The notes below the pieces were generated by a model. The model did no database searches and was not told the DNA's origin. It saw only the letters and a program-made list of their open reading frames with translations. From Lumnitzera littorea (Eukaryota; Streptophyta; Magnoliopsida; Myrtales; Combretaceae): 64,000 nt of DNA. The stretch is from contig JAMXBB010000001.1 of assembly GCA_024138015.1 (NCBI GenBank), forward strand, positions 133,926,739-133,990,738. Direction: 5' to 3'. A program made the translations under genes and the position numbers. Positions 11,701 to 25,479 of the stretch are shown here, in pieces (positions within the stretch are counted from its first letter, which is position 1; each line of letters starts with the position of its first letter).

Positions 11701-14700
11701 TTTTGTGACAGTATTTATATAATTAATTTTATGTCATTGGTATTTACTTAATTAAATTGATGGCGAATTGATAAACATACTAATATCTCATGGATATTCC
11801 AATAAAGTGGTTAGATGTGTTGATATTCAAATCTTATTGAGTTCATAAGACACAAATGGATGTTACTGCAAATAAGGGAAGGATTCCTCTGAATCTTAGT
11901 AAATGAGATTTGAATGAAGTTAGCAGATGCAACTTCATTTGAGTGTTAACAAAGATGTTCAAATCTCATGAGAATACAGATTTAATTTTAGCAACTCTTT
12001 GCCTTACACTTTAATTCTTGAATGATTGGCATTTTTTGCTTGTGAATGGCTACAAAATACATAGAAGCACATCAAAAGAGGCATCAATTTAGGTTCACAC
12101 ATGCAAAACATGAATAAAAATGCAAATCATTCAACTATACTTTCTATAAAACTTCAGCCCAACGAAATTCAACTTTATTAAGATGAAGTCTAACTTCTGA
12201 TGCAAACCTTTGCTAACACAAGAGCCTCTTAATGTTACTCCTTGGCCGCTATTAGAACCTAAGGCTTTGTAAAAGTAAGATTGGTGATAATTAGCGTTTA
12301 AGAGGTGATTTGACTAAAAACTATTGGTTTAAGATTGCTTGTTCCTTATGTTAACTAAGTATATCTCCCAAATCTTTCTATTTTTTTGTTTGATTTGCCT
12401 ATCAACAAAAATTTTGCATATCTTAAGTTACTTTGGTGTTGCTATACTTCTAATATGATTAGCTAAGTAGTTTATAAGATATACATGATGTAGTTTAGAG
12501 CAAGAACTTGAATAGGTATTAGTGTGATTAAATGTGTTTGGATTTAATGTATTTTATTAGAACTTGTTCTTTGTGACATTATTTTAGCTAGTCTAATTTA
12601 AAAATTTTGGTTTGTAAATCATTAACTATATTCAAGAGGCTAATTAATAGTTTATTGCTAATTTTAGTAATATTAAATTATTATGGATGAGAATAACATG
12701 TTTGTTTAATGCAATCTCTTAGTTCATAGGTTCTTATGTCACAATTAGTGTGTAGAAATAATTTAAAACGGAATGGATTGGAATAAAATGAAATTAAGAC
12801 TAAAATGATAAATCCATTCTTATATTTGAAAATACCTACGTAACAGAATGAAATGGAACAAAACAGAACAAAACGAAATAGAATGGAACGAAACGGAACA
12901 TAACAGAATAGAACTTATATATAGTATTATTTATCAAAAACACCCTTAATTATTAGAAATCATAATAAGGTTAAAGATTAAATAACTAATATTAATAAAT
13001 GATAATTGAAGATGGTAGAATGGGATTCCATTTCCCTCAAAAACAAAATCAAATTTTCCTATAAAGTTAGAATCACAAATTTTAAGGAATCGAACTGCCA
13101 ATTCTAAAGATTACGATTTCATCTTTTAAAAGTACTTTCAAACATGGAAAAGGAAATAAAAATCCAAAATTGTGATTGCATTCAGTACCCATTCTCACAT
13201 ACCAAAACGTGGCGTTAATCTAATTCATTAACTATCAATATTCAACAATAACTAAAATAATGGGTTATTAATAATATCGACTAATACCTGAGTGATACTA
13301 GTTCAAAATTGAGTCAACAATTGAAATCATTACATTTTCATTTGACTCTTTTATAAAAAAAAAAAAAAAATTTCCTATTTGAGTACTAAATAGTAAATAA
13401 ATTTGTAGATGCCATGGTTTCGACTGAAGTAATCACGTAGATGTTGTATGAGTGACGCACCACACATGACTTCAAAGAATCAATGTAAGAATGATACTTG
13501 ATGGGATAGTTAAAAGAGATTGAGGTAAGAAGGAGCAATAGGTAATTTTGAAGTCTTAATTGTACAAGCTGACCACTTACTAATAGGTGAATGATTTGAG
13601 TTTGGCCTCGGTTTAAAGAAGAGGTTTGAGGAAGGGTGAAGAGTATCACAAGGGTGATGACTCCTAACATACTTTTAAGATAATTTATAAGTAGAGGGTG
13701 GCCTAAGTTATACATCAAAAAGGTAGAAGAACTTAGCCCAATTATAAGGTATCTCGACAAGGATATCACTTGTTTGGGAAGGGAAAGGAAGGGGGAGAAT
13801 TGTGATAACTCATGGTTAAGTGAAAGCCATAGTGGTAAATATCTTATCAACACAAAGTAAAAAATTTCAAGCCAAATGGTCAAAAAGGCCCATTAATGAT
13901 TGTTGGCTTAGATATATACTGCTTCTAGCTTGAAACATTACAACGCAAGCGAGATTGATTATTTGCCTGAATTGCTAATCTTGATCTTGGAGAGTAAAGT
14001 TCTCATGGTGGAATATTATTTCTTTAGTCTCTATAAAGCTGTGAATGAGGAATTGCTAAGTATTTATATACTTGTGAGTGTTATGGCATTCATTGTATCA
14101 TATTAGTAATCAATGGATGAAATAGAGCCTATTGATTTCATGGTTATCCTAAATGAGCATGCTAATGGGCTCAAAGCTAATAGTCATCCTCATAAATGCA
14201 TAAGCCTCCTGAGAAAGGTTAGAGGTGAACAGACTAGTTTAATAATCTTTGTCTTGAGCTAACTAAGCTAATTTTTCCTAAATCATCTCAAATAAAGATA
14301 GGACTCCTTTGGCTCTACCATCTAGCCTTAAGAGCCAAGCTCAAATAAATAATGGACTTAGCACAATAATTGATATAGTAATTTTCAACTCTTTAGAGAA
14401 TTCATTAACCATGTTTTATATATTGTTAAAAGTTAGATTTCTAAGTCCTTTTTATTAGTTTAAGATATTAGTTAATTCAATTACTCAAATTTTGAAATTA
14501 AGTGCAATACCCTTTAAATATTAGGTGATGGAACTCTAAATCAAAGCATCTTTTGGTATAGTGCTTAAAGTACATCAAAACTTCAAAATTAAGTGTACTC
14601 ACATTAGCTCAATCTTAAGATGATTGACCTTCTAAAGAGCTGCTACACCAAAGGATAAAACTATACGACATTTTATATCAAAACGGACAATACTTTAGTA

Positions 14701-16059
14701 GGAGAAGTTCCAATGGAACATTACATTTTAGTTCATTTTTATCGGTGAGTGCTTGGAAAGGTATTTAGAATGCTAAATCAACATTCTAAATAACTCTCAT
14801 TTTTTAAGTAACATTTTATCAATAGTTATTTCAATAAAGTTACTTAATAATCTTTTATGACTTTTATCGATCTTTTGTTATTATCATTTTTCAAACCAAT
14901 ACTTAAAATATTTATTATAGATTTTTGTAGTATAAATAATCAACTAGTATTTTCACATGTAATAATAATAATAGGATTTTATTTATTATTAAAAGTTAAT
15001 CAAGTCACATTCAACGGCCAACTGGCCATATTTGGTCAACAGCACAAAATTTAGTCGAAAGAAACAAAACACGTCGGACTTTGTCAAACATTAAAGAAAT
15101 TTTTTAGAAAAAGAAAAATCTCAAGCACCTTTATCCCATAATGTATAGTGTTTTTATGTACCTTGAGGTGCTTATACATTGTCAAAGGCATATGGGCATG
15201 CGTAATTGACAAGAGAATATATGTTAAGGACTCCGATGAACATGCCCTCGTAGAGAGAGGACTGAAAAGTTAAAAAAATTAAATTAAATTAAACCATGAA
15301 TGCCCTGTTTTCACCGAAAATGTTTTCTTAGCTTAGGTTCCCAATGCATTGGTGAATAAGGGCCTTTGTACTTTACGGAAATATTTTGCAAATGTAAAAT
15401 AAGATAGTTACTTGCCCCAAATAAAAAAGGATAGCATTCGTTTATTTTATCAGTACTTTGCAATTTGAAAAAATAATCAGGATAATAAATATATCATAGC
15501 TCCTCCATATCTCTATTAAAATTCAATAAAATTCTCTATGTTTTAATCGAATTATTTTAAGTCCTTGTATTGACGTTGAATTTCATTTACGTGCTCTATA
15601 TTCACATTTTTACACTAAGTAAATCACTTCGTTAAAATTTCTCACAAGATTTTTTCATAGGGTAAAATACTTACTAGATACAAAAATTTATTAAAAAACT
15701 TTAAGCGACTCACTTAAGACAAAGATGATTAAATTCAATACATAAAGTAGTTAATTGACTTATTTAAAATACAAAGGGTTCAATTAAGGTTTAGCACATA
15801 AATATACAAGACTTCTAGCGCAAGTGTCCCAAAGAAGATCGAAAATGAGTACAACGTCGTTTGAAATACTGGGTAGATATAAACCAATGGTAAATTTTGT
15901 GTATCCAAATTTATCCGCATGTTAGAAAAACTGTCTAATCATCCATAAAACCACCGCGTATCTAGTACCGATTCGTACTCACCTACCCCATTAGTGATTC
16001 TGGTTATCATTTCAACAATAGTTATGCCTCTTTATATATCTATTTCACAATTTCAAAAT
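11701..16059. other. Intergenic DNA with degraded repeats
   Basis: No gene supported. At 12770-12915 a degenerate tandem of GAA(C/T)GGAAC-like units is low complexity. Around 13880-14380 the minus strand has a TATATAAATAC box within sequence whose style matches the LTR-like pieces at 7.2 and 37.7 kb. The 165-codon minus-strand frame at 13386-13883 has no family signature and I regard it as chance. The sequence before 16060 abuts the copia LTR. Confidence 0.5.
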
Positions 16060-16259
16060 CCGCATAGAAAAGAGAAAATGATGAAACTGAAACATAAATA
16101 TTTCACTTTAATTATTTTAGCCTCCGGTACAAGCTGTATTTATAATTTAGTTAACTAGCCAATCTAAAAGACTAACTAACATCCTAACCAACTAACTACT
16201 TAGCTAACTGAAAAACTAAACTAACTACAACCAATAGGGAAAAAATTAAACTAGCGACA
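16060..16259 (-). repeat. 3' LTR of the copia element
   Basis: Aligns along most of its length with 27534-27733, sharing for example GTACAAGCTGTATTTATAAT and AACTAACATCCTAACCAACT. Its inner end on the plus strand is GCGACA followed by the C-rich complement of the polypurine tract. The outer (left) end loses similarity near 16060, so it may be truncated or diverged there and no target duplication can be read. Confidence 0.85.
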
Positions 16260-16319
16260 ACCCCCCACGGCCTCGCCCCCCACCCTGGTCCCTTTCTCAA
16301 GCTAGCACATAAACATTAT

Positions 16320-17780
16320 GAATACCTAGCTTAAAAATGGGATTGACGAACACAAAAGTAGAAAGAGCTTTAGTAAAGACATTAGCAAGCTAAAGGGAAG
16401 ATCAAACGGGCAATAAAGTGACCAAGCCAGCTTGAATTTTTTCACAAACAACATAATAGTTGAGTTCAATATATTTAGTATGTTGATAGAAAGCAAGATT
16501 ATGCGCGAGATAAATGGTAGATTGATTGTCGCAAAATAACAACGTGGATTAGTCGTGAGGACATACGAAGTCTTGTAGCAAGTATAGTAACCATTGAAGT
16601 TCACAAACTGTAGTAGCCAAAGCGCGATACTCTTCTTCAAAAGACGAGTGAGAGACAATAGATTGTTTTTTTAAAGACTAAGAAATGAGAGAATTACCAT
16701 AAAACACACAGTAACCTATTATAGACCATCGAGAATCAAGACATATAGCCCAATCAAAGTCACTATAGGCACAAAGCTTGCGAAGAACCTTAGCAAGGTG
16801 ATCCTTTCAAAAACAGTAATATACGATAGGTAACTTGAAGATGAAGAGCAGTGGGCTTATCAAGAAATTGAGAAAGTTGTTGAATAGCAAATGTGATATC
16901 CGAACGAATGCAAGTGAGATAAAGAAGACGACTAATGAGTCATCGAAAAACAGTAGGATCATCTAATAAGGAAGAGCCATCATCCTTGGATAACCAAGTA
17001 AAAGACACCATGGGGGTAGAAATAGGTTTTGCACCTAAAAAGCCAGTGTCCTTAAAAAGATCCAAGCAATACTTCTTTTGACACAAGTTGATATCTTGAC
17101 TTAACCATACAACTTCAAGACCAAGGAAGTACCTAAGTTCATTAAAATATTTGATTTTAAAAGTATCATGCAAGTATTGTTTAATAGTAATAACGACTGG
17201 AAAAGAATCACTTGCAACAATTAAATCATCCACTTACACAAGGATAATGATGAAATGATCAGGAGTACGCATGAAGAACAAGCTATAGTCTATAGAGGAC
17301 TGATGAAAACCATAAGTGAGTCGAGCATTAGTAAGTTTTTCATACCATTTTCTATAGGCCTAGTTTAATCCATATAAAGATTTAAGCAATTTGCACATCT
17401 TAGTTGAGCCTTAAGAGTAAAACCCTTCTAGTAAAGACATGTAAACTTCTTCATGGAGATCCCCATGAAGGAATACATTGTTTATGTCAAGCTCATGAAG
17501 TAACCAACCAAGAGAAGCAGCCAATGACGACGGTAACCGGACTGAAGTAATTTTTGCAACTAGACTAAAAGTATCAACATAATCAATCCCAAATTGTTGA
17601 GTGTATCCTTTAGCTACAAGTCTTGCTTTATAGTGTTCAACACTTCCATTAACTCTATATTTGATCTTATATATCCACCTACACCCAATTGGTTGTTTAA
17701 TTTGGGGCATCAACTAATTCCCATGTACTGTTTGCATCTAAAGCTAAAATTTCTGATTGCATTGCATCCCTCCATTCTTA
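16320..17780 (-). pseudogene. Copia reverse transcriptase / RNase H remnant
   Basis: The N-terminal RT block is open at 17411-17713 with WIYKIKYRVNGSVEHYKARL and LVAKGYTQQFGIDYVDTFS. The next block is at 16940-17233 with VDDLIVASDS and FLGLEV. The catalytic YVDD motif is broken: the Tyr codon is TAA (17234-17236), leaving *VDD. Near 16340-16380 the RNase H/C-terminal end is recognisable as NVFTKAL. Several further stops and frameshifts separate the blocks. The order relative to integrase upstream confirms copia. It is non-functional. Confidence 0.88.
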
Positions 17781-17923
17781 ATATTGAACAGCTTCTTGAA
17801 AACTTTTAGGCTTAGAAAGCATATCAACAGCACATGCAAAAGCTTTGTGAGTAGGTGAAAGACGATCATATCTAAATACCAATTCCAAAATATGAGATTT
17901 TTATTTAGTACAAACATAATCAC

Positions 17924-17926
17924 TAA
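17924..17926. other. Target site duplication (left), TAA
   Basis: TAA immediately before the CACTGTGTTTAGATGG terminus; the matching TAA is at 24961-24963. A 3-bp TWA duplication is the signature of PIF/Harbinger integration. Confidence 0.8.
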
Positions 17927-18872
17927 CACTGTGTTTAGATGGACAAAATCTAACGGATTTTAGTGGAAGGTGGTGGAAATCAAAGGAAAAGTTGTGTTTG
18001 GATAAACTTTTGAAGGGTAGAAGAAAGATGAAATGGATGGAAATCGGATGATTTGTTTCCACTAAGGATGTAGAATACTTTCTCTCCACTTTTTAGTAGA
18101 AAGTAAAGGAACTGAGAGGAAAAAATGTGAAGTTACTAAAATACCCCTAAAAAGGGAGGGAAATAAAAGTTAGTGATAAGCTTTTTCACATTATCTTCCA
18201 CTATTTTCTCCAAACGATTATTGTAACATTGATCATCTTTTCCTAAGAAAAAGAAGAAATAATCAGAGGTATGTGTTTACCTTTTCTCGTTTGTTTCTTA
18301 TTCTTTTACGAACTCCATATCCAAAGTTTTTTTTGGCTTTATCTTGATAGCATTTGTATATCTATGTTTATATGTAGGCAAGAGTTTTCCTTTTTCCCAT
18401 TGTCTTGGTATGATTGTGATATGTGCTTATATTTTTTTAGTGCATATGATATACTTTTCTTTTTTTTTTCTAATTTTGTGCTCTAAAGCAAACTCCAAAG
18501 AACTTGTTGAGTAGATTTTTCTTTAAGTTGTTAGGTACAATGTATACTACATGAATATTTGACTCATTGTATGGTCCTCTTGAAAGTAGTATAGTTCCAT
18601 TTAAGTGTAGTGAGGTTTTGGTAATTGCAAATGACATATATTCATTTGAACATTAGCTTAGTAACAAAAAGGAAAAAAAGAAAATCACAATTTAATTATG
18701 ACAATTATGATCAAAGTTCACAAGTATTGAAAGATAGTGATTAAGCACTTTAGTAGCTTTTACATTATCTAGTTTAGTATTTTTATATGTTTTAAATAAT
18801 TATGAGGAATCTTTGATATTGTAATTAAGACTTCATGCTTTATATTATTTTTGAAAATTTAGGCTATGCTAC

Positions 18873-20174
18873 ATGAATGATTTTGAATCTATAGATGATA
18901 TCACTATTGATGACAATTGTATAGATGATTGGATAAGAATGCAAGGAACAACACATGTACAAATAGCATGCTATGTGGTGGTAAGAATGCGTAGACTACA
19001 TAGACAGCCATATGTTATGGGAAGATCAATTGATAGTATTATCCCATCATTACAAAGATTTGAAATTCAACAAGAACTTATGATGCAATTAAGAGATGAA
19101 AAAAATGCCAAGATATTATGCACATGGGTTGTGTAGCCTTTGAAAAATTATGTAACTTATTAAGAGGCAGTAGTAATCTTAGGGATAAGTAATAGGCATT
19201 AATCGAAGAACAAGTTGCAAATTTTTTTTATATATTAGCATAATATTAAGAACCGTACAATGTCATTTTTATTTTTTTGTCATTCTGGTGAGACAGTAAG
19301 TTGGCACTTCTATAGTACGCTTAGAGCACTAATATCTTTTAAAGATGAATTTCTTTAGCAACTTAATGGTAAAGATATTTCCCAAGAAATACTCAACAAC
19401 AACATATTCTATCCTTATTTCAAGGTATAAAAATGTGAACTCTTTTATCATATTAAAAGTTAAAGCTTTTATAATTTTACATATTTTCTTTCATCAATGT
19501 GTTAGGATTGTATTGGTGCAATTGATGGAACACATATTTGTGTTAAAGTGCCCAATTCTGAGGTATTAAGATTTCGTGGTTAGAAAGAGTATCCAATCCA
19601 AAATGTACTAGCCACTTGTTCTTTTGACTTAAGATTCAAATATGTATTACTTTGATGGGAGGGTTTTGCCACTAATTCAAGGATAATAAAAGATGCCTTT
19701 TCTAGAGAAGATAATTTGAAAATATCACAAGGTAAAATATTTTATCGTATAAGTAGATTTCAATTTAAACTTCTTCATAAGTACATTAATACTTGCTATT
19801 TAATAGGAAAATATTATTTTGTCGATGCTGACTTTATGATCAAAAGTGATCTAATACCTCCTTATAGAGGCATATGGTATCATCTTAAGGAGTATTCAAT
19901 ATGTGCACCAGAGAATCCCCATGAGCTCTTTAATCATCAGCATTCATCACTTCGAAATGCTATTGAACAAGCGTTTCGAGTACTTAAAAAGCGATTTCCT
20001 ATCATAGCAAGTGCTATAGAGAAGCATTATACATTCGAAACACAATACGACATCATTTTAGCTAGTTGCATATTACACAACTTTCTAATGGGAGTTGATC
20101 CAAATGAATCACTTATATCTAAAGTTAACCATGAGCTTTTGAGTGCGACAATAGAAGATCATGGTTGCATTTGA
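18873..20174 (+). pseudogene. Harbinger-type (DDE_Tnp_4) transposase pseudogene
   Basis: The reading resumes in pieces: an N-terminal part from 18873, then WHFYSTLRALISFKDEF around 19290-19350, DCIGAIDGTHICVKVPNSE from about 19508, YYFVDADFM near 19811 and IEQAFRVLKKRFPIIAS near 19960-20010. These contain the expected catalytic Asp (DGTH), second Asp (VDAD) and Glu (IEQAF). PYRGIWYHLKEYS and PENPHELFNHQHSSLRNAIE are family hallmarks. Stops interrupt it, for example TAG after RFRG and TGA before WEG. At 19732-19806 a 75-base segment starting GT and ending AG interrupts the conserved QGKYYFVDAD and is almost certainly an intron, open by chance. In life the protein would act with the adjacent Myb-like ORF product. 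Confidence 0.88.
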
Positions 20175-20589
20175 GATAGAGACACAACTAATGCTAGATT
20201 GGGAGAAATTTTAAGAGATAATATTGTAGCCCAAATATGATGACTATGTAATTAGTAGTTAAGAGTAATAGCTTTATGCTATTGTAGGGTAATGATAATT
20301 TGCACAGAATATTTTAGCTATGTGTTTCAGGTACTTTGTTTTTGTTTTTTTTTTTATCTTTGACATTGTAAGGATAATTTATATAAATATATATATGTTT
20401 TTTTTTTTTTAACAATGTTGCAACTACGTATTTTAAGCTTCATGCAAGTGCTTTCTTTTCTTTAATATGTATTTCATATTTATTTTTGTCTAACAATTCT
20501 CTATCAAGTTTGCTTTTATTAAAATAGTAGGAAGATAAGTAATGGAAATGATAATAATGAGGATATCAAATGTGATAGTAGAAAAAGAG

Positions 20590-21558
20590 CACATCTCCAC
20601 TAGATTGAATCAATGGATGAGATCCTAATTAATACTTTCTACCACCAAATGGTTGATGGGAACAAGTAAGATAAAACCTTCACTTCAACAGCGTATGATA
20701 ATGTTGTGATGGAGCTTTGTGAGAAAACAAAAAATGTGTCCATTGATAAAGAGAAGATCAAGAATAGGTGGTTGAAGACTATTAAGCCTAATTTTCATGA
20801 AGCATTCGATCTCTTTAACAATTCAAGTGGGTTTGCATATAATCTTATCTCGTGTCTATTTGAGGCTAAACTTGAGGTTTGGTAAGCTTTGATAAAGGTA
20901 TTGATATTTGCAAGAAATATGCCAACACGAGGTATACAATGTTTACTAAATAATTAAATGAGTTTGCTTATCTTCTTTTCAGAAAAAACCAGGCGCAAAG
21001 AAGTGAATGTCTAAACTAATCGTGCATTATGATAGGCTTTGGGAAATATTTGGCAACGATAGAGCTATAGGCCAAGGTGCTCAAACCACAAAGGAGAAAA
21101 TGCAAAGATAGGCACATGAGAAAAACAGAGTTAGATTTTTGAAAATATCTGAAATAGATGACATGATACTTGAAAATGAAGTAACATTGGAGACCTCACT
21201 CCATAGCCCATACCATGACTTAGATGAGACAATACCTTGTTTGACACAAATTTCTCCAAGAGTAAGTCCTCCAAATGTGCCAAGCGTAAATACTCAAACG
21301 GAGTCCTAAACTTCAGCCAAAGTAAAAGGCAAAAAATGTAAAGTTATGACTAAGGAACTCAATGAGAAAGCGAATGAGAAGATTCATGCAGTAATGGAAA
21401 AAATATGCAAAGCTATAAGTAAGGGAAATGATATCATTAAGCTTATTAGGGCTTGTATATACTCAAAACAAGATGTTTTTGATGAGTTGGTGAATATTGG
21501 GATTGAGGAAGATTTACAATTTACTATGTATGACTTTCTCATAGAAAATCTCATGTGA
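20590..21558 (+). pseudogene. Myb/SANT-like second ORF of the Harbinger element
   Basis: The read-through contains EKIKNRWLKTIKPNFHEAFD and LFNNSSGFAYN near 20745-20845, the pattern of plant Myb/SANT-like (Myb_DNA-bind_3) ORFs that accompany Harbinger transposases. The C-terminal portion is an open 70-codon frame at 21346-21558 with a helical, charged sequence. Stops occur at about 20668, 21110 and 21307, plus a frame change near 20885-21000. The family role is DNA binding and help with transposase nuclear import. Here it is broken. Confidence 0.7.
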
Positions 21559-24500
21559 GTGAGAAGCTTTTTTGGTTGTCCTCTTCCAAAGCATAAAAAT
21601 TACCTTCTTCCAAAAATGCATCATGAAGAAAAGAACATGTGATCTAATTCTATTACTAGAGGGCAACACCGAGATGACTTTAGCCATGATATAAGTTGCC
21701 GAAACTATGTTTTGTTATTAACCTAAGATGTATAGGTTAATATTTTGCAATTAGTCTTACTCAAATGGGCTATTTTTTTGAAGCATCTCATACATTTTGT
21801 AAAAATTCATGAAAATCATAACATATATATGGTTAAATTTCAATGTAAGGCAAAGAATGTGAACATGAAGTTGATGTTTTAGGATTATATTTTTTGGCAT
21901 CAAAATGATGTTTTAGTTGTTACTAGTGGTCAACCTTGGTTACTACTAAGGTACATACAAACTATTTTAGCATTCCAATTGTGAAGTTGTCTTGTTAGCA
22001 TTGGATTTAATGAGTTGTTAGTTGTTATGAAAAAAAAGGAAGATGTGTTTACCTCCTTCTGTGTGCAAGTTCTTGTCATGACTCCATAGATTTTACCATG
22101 CAAGTCAAACGTAATCAGCCTTATAATGAGGGTAAGGTTTGCATATGATATTTTAGAAGGTAGACATTGTGAAGCATATACGTTTGGTATGCCAAAATTC
22201 TAGTAGAATGGAGGGAGGAAATTTTGCTCACTGTCTTTATAATAGAAAATTGTTTTTTTTTTTTTTTTCCTCATTAAACCCTTTTTGGTTAGAGATGAGT
22301 GCATTAAAATGAAGACGTATAGGATAAAACCTTGGTCAGGTAAATTGATGGGTATCCTTTCTTTTTTACCTCATCAAACCCTTCTATGATACAACTACTT
22401 GTGTCTTTTAGGGAATTTTGACTTTAGGCAATATGGACTTGTTTCCATTTTCTTCCGATTCGCTTTTTTCCTTGTTATTCTAGATTAAAAACCAAGTGCA
22501 AAAAGTTTAGTCAATCTTTTACTTCATAGTTTTTGTTTTTCTTTTTTGTTTCTAGTGTAGCAAATTTAGTAGGGTCCAATGGTCATATCTCCCATATGTA
22601 TCTACACAAACAACTAGTTACTAGATACGAGCCATTGTTTCAATCATATTTGACACTTTAATAATCATGTTTTGAAGGCAACATTTTAGTTTTTATGAGC
22701 ATGAGGAGTGCTTTTAAAATGCATATTATATGTCTAATTGAACCATGCCAATATCCATCTGTGTACATCCTTTCTCTACTTATTCTCTTTCCCCTCTCCA
22801 ATTTGAAGGAAGTGAAAAACCATTTAAGCCCATCTTTGTTGTTTGTGCCTACTTCTTTTAATTTCTCAAATTTAATAAAAAATTGTCTAGTTGCATGTAT
22901 GTCTGATATTAAAGATGGTGTTGTACTTTATGTTAAGCAGTGATTTTGGAGCCCTCTTAATGATGTTTTATACTTTAAAAGTCGCGATTATACTTGCAGA
23001 CTACATTGTCAATTTATTACTTGATGTTTTGCAAAATCTTTTTAAATTTGTTGATAAATTGTTTGGTTTCCATCAAATTTCCAATTAAGGAGTATCATAG
23101 TGCTTTGATATCTTGCACATAACTTGGACAAATATTTCAGGTGTTTGATGCATTATAATTAATTTTGTCTGCTTGCAACTAACGGTGTTCTCAACATGAA
23201 TAATAAGTGTGCATAAGATCCTGTGAGCCTTTAACCTTAATGGTATTGAGCTAAACACTGCTTGATTATATGTGCTCACTTTTAATGTATCCTGATTTTT
23301 GGACAAGAAGAGCGAACTATGGTAGGCTTTGAAGTGCTAAGTTCACCCGATTTGAGCTACAACAATGTACTTCATGTACATATATAGTTGATATGCTGCT
23401 CCTCAAAGTGAGTTGATAGTTCCCTACAAATAGATACATTCATATGATATTTCCATTGCTGTTGATCACCATCTAATTTTTTTGAAAAAGAAGCTCTAAC
23501 ACGAGAGTCAATGTTTATGACAAGTTTATAAAAAGGAAAACGAATAGCATAAATCAGCCTTATGCTAAAATAATTGATATGTATGAATTCAACATCTATT
23601 TAACTACAATGCAAGTGATAAACGGTTACATGGATTTTCTATTCTATTAATTCATAATATCCATGTATTACATGTTATTTAGTCATTTAATGCTTTCAAA
23701 TGTCTGTTTTTCATGAGAACAACCCTTTGAGTTTTTACCCAAAATGTCAACAAAGTACTATCAGAAATGTGCTTTACTCATTGAGCGTTTCATCATGGAT
23801 TGCTTTATATGTTGATTTCTAGTCCTCTTTAACATTTTATGATTATACTCTAAATGAAGGTCTAGGAATAAAAGGCTAAAAAAAAATAAAAGAACGAAAA
23901 AATTGTACCAAGTTACTTACCTGAAAAGAGAAGTCATATTAAGCCATCTTGTGGATATGTGTTAGGTCTTGTATCAATGGTTTGTGCTGCTAGTATGATA
24001 TTCATAAAGTTCATATTATTGTAAATAGAAGATAACCTATTAACGATCACATCGTTGTACATAGAAGTATTAGGTAATAAGTTGTTTATGAATAACTTCT
24101 ATGAATGATTTGCTAATCATTATGTCATAAGTATTACCAATTTATATTTGAGACTGCAGTTTGGAACTCAAGGGAAGTAGGATTTTTCCTTTTTATTTAT
24201 GTTAATGGTTATATAAACTTTCACTTACCCATTTATTTCTCATAAAATCTACTGTCCTGGCGACTGACTGCTAATTGAGAAATTTAGAAGGATTTCTTGG
24301 TGGTTGAAACTTATATTCTCATTGTTGGATATGATATGATATAGAAATATCCTTATTTTTTTAGGGGTCAATAACTTTTCAAAGCAAAGGGAAAATCTTT
24401 TCTGTTGGAGTTATATGTATTATTATGATTTTTTTTTTCTGGAATAATTGTTGTGCGATTAAGCTAAGCAAATTGTCTCATTGTAGAGGAAATTGGTGAT

Positions 24501-24960
24501 ACATGTATGATATAAGGCATGTTATGCAAAAATTGTTTGTCATAGTATTTTGTCTTAGGAATAATCCATATGACACTATTCACATTGTTGGAAGCAGGGA
24601 AAGATATTCTATGAGCTATTTGTGATTAAAAAAAAAAATCTATAAGCTATTTGTCCACAATTTCTATGCATCATTATCTCTCTTGCTTCATAGTTACATT
24701 TCAATTTCTGTTAACATCTGTTAGTTGAAATAAGATCTAGGGTAATTTGGTCATGTTGTTATTTTATTTCTTCTCTTTTCGTTCCCCTTATACTGACTAA
24801 ACAAGAGAAATGGAAATATTTCTACTTGATTCTTTCCATTTTCACTCTTCATATCCAAACAAGAGAAAAAGTTCTAATTTCATTGATTTCCTTTCCTTTC
24901 TTTTTATTTCCATAACTTTCCTTCCATTTCCACTTTGCATAAAAGTTGCCAAATACAGTG
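21559..24960. other. Non-coding right part of the Harbinger element
   Basis: About 3.4 kb with only short chance frames, poly-T tracts (22253-22268, 24429-24438) and AT-rich sequence. The final about 200 bases are related in inverted orientation to the left subterminal region. No captured host gene was recognised. Confidence 0.6.
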
Positions 24961-24963
24961 TAA
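24961..24963. other. Target site duplication (right), TAA
   Basis: TAA directly after the right terminus ...AAATACAGTG, matching 17924-17926. Confidence 0.8.
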
Positions 24964-25479
24964 GGTGCAATGGTGGATGTCTAGCTCTAAGTGACCCAAT
25001 GAGCTACTGGTTGAAGATTAGGAGGATCTATGTAAGCAGAGGAATCTTCAAGAGAAATGGATTCATCAATTGGAAGAAAAGAATCATATGAGACATCAAA
25101 AGTAGAAAACCGTGGTAAGACAATATTAGTTGTAGATTGATCATGATCAAAGGGAAAACTTATTCATAGAAAATAACATCACGTGAAACAAAGACGTATT
25201 ACTGTTATATATCATACACTTGAAATCCCTTAACATCTTGAACAAAACCCAAAAAAAAAAAAAAACACATTTAGTGGCTCATAAATCAAACTTGTGTATC
25301 GATTTATCAAGTATAGAAGCATAACAAAGACACCCAAACACACGCAATTGAGTGTAAGAAGGCACTTCCCTAAACATAACCTAATAAGGACTTTCATTAT
25401 GTAACATAGCAATAGGCAATCGATTGATCAAATAAATCACATGTAAAATGCAATCACCCTAGAAGCTTAAAGGCAATCC

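Larger units (their letters stand above)
17927..24960 (+). mobile_element. PIF/Harbinger DNA transposon nested in the copia element
   Basis: A 7034-bp insertion bounded by TAA duplications and imperfect terminal inverted repeats: CACTGTGTTTAGATGG at the left and, read inward from the right, CACTGTATTTGGCAAC. The subterminal regions are also related in inverted orientation (GTGTTTGGAT-like and GGAAATGGA-like motifs). Inside are two plus-strand coding regions typical of this superfamily: a DDE_Tnp_4-type transposase (about 18870-20180) and a Myb/SANT-like ORF (about 20600-21560). About 3.4 kb between the second ORF and the right end has no recognisable coding. Both genes carry stops, so the copy is not autonomous. 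Confidence 0.9.

Noticed and set aside
13386..13883. 165-codon minus-strand ORF
   Set aside because: Low-complexity Leu/Ser/Ile composition, no known motif and no transcription signals; likely chance in AT-rich repeat DNA.
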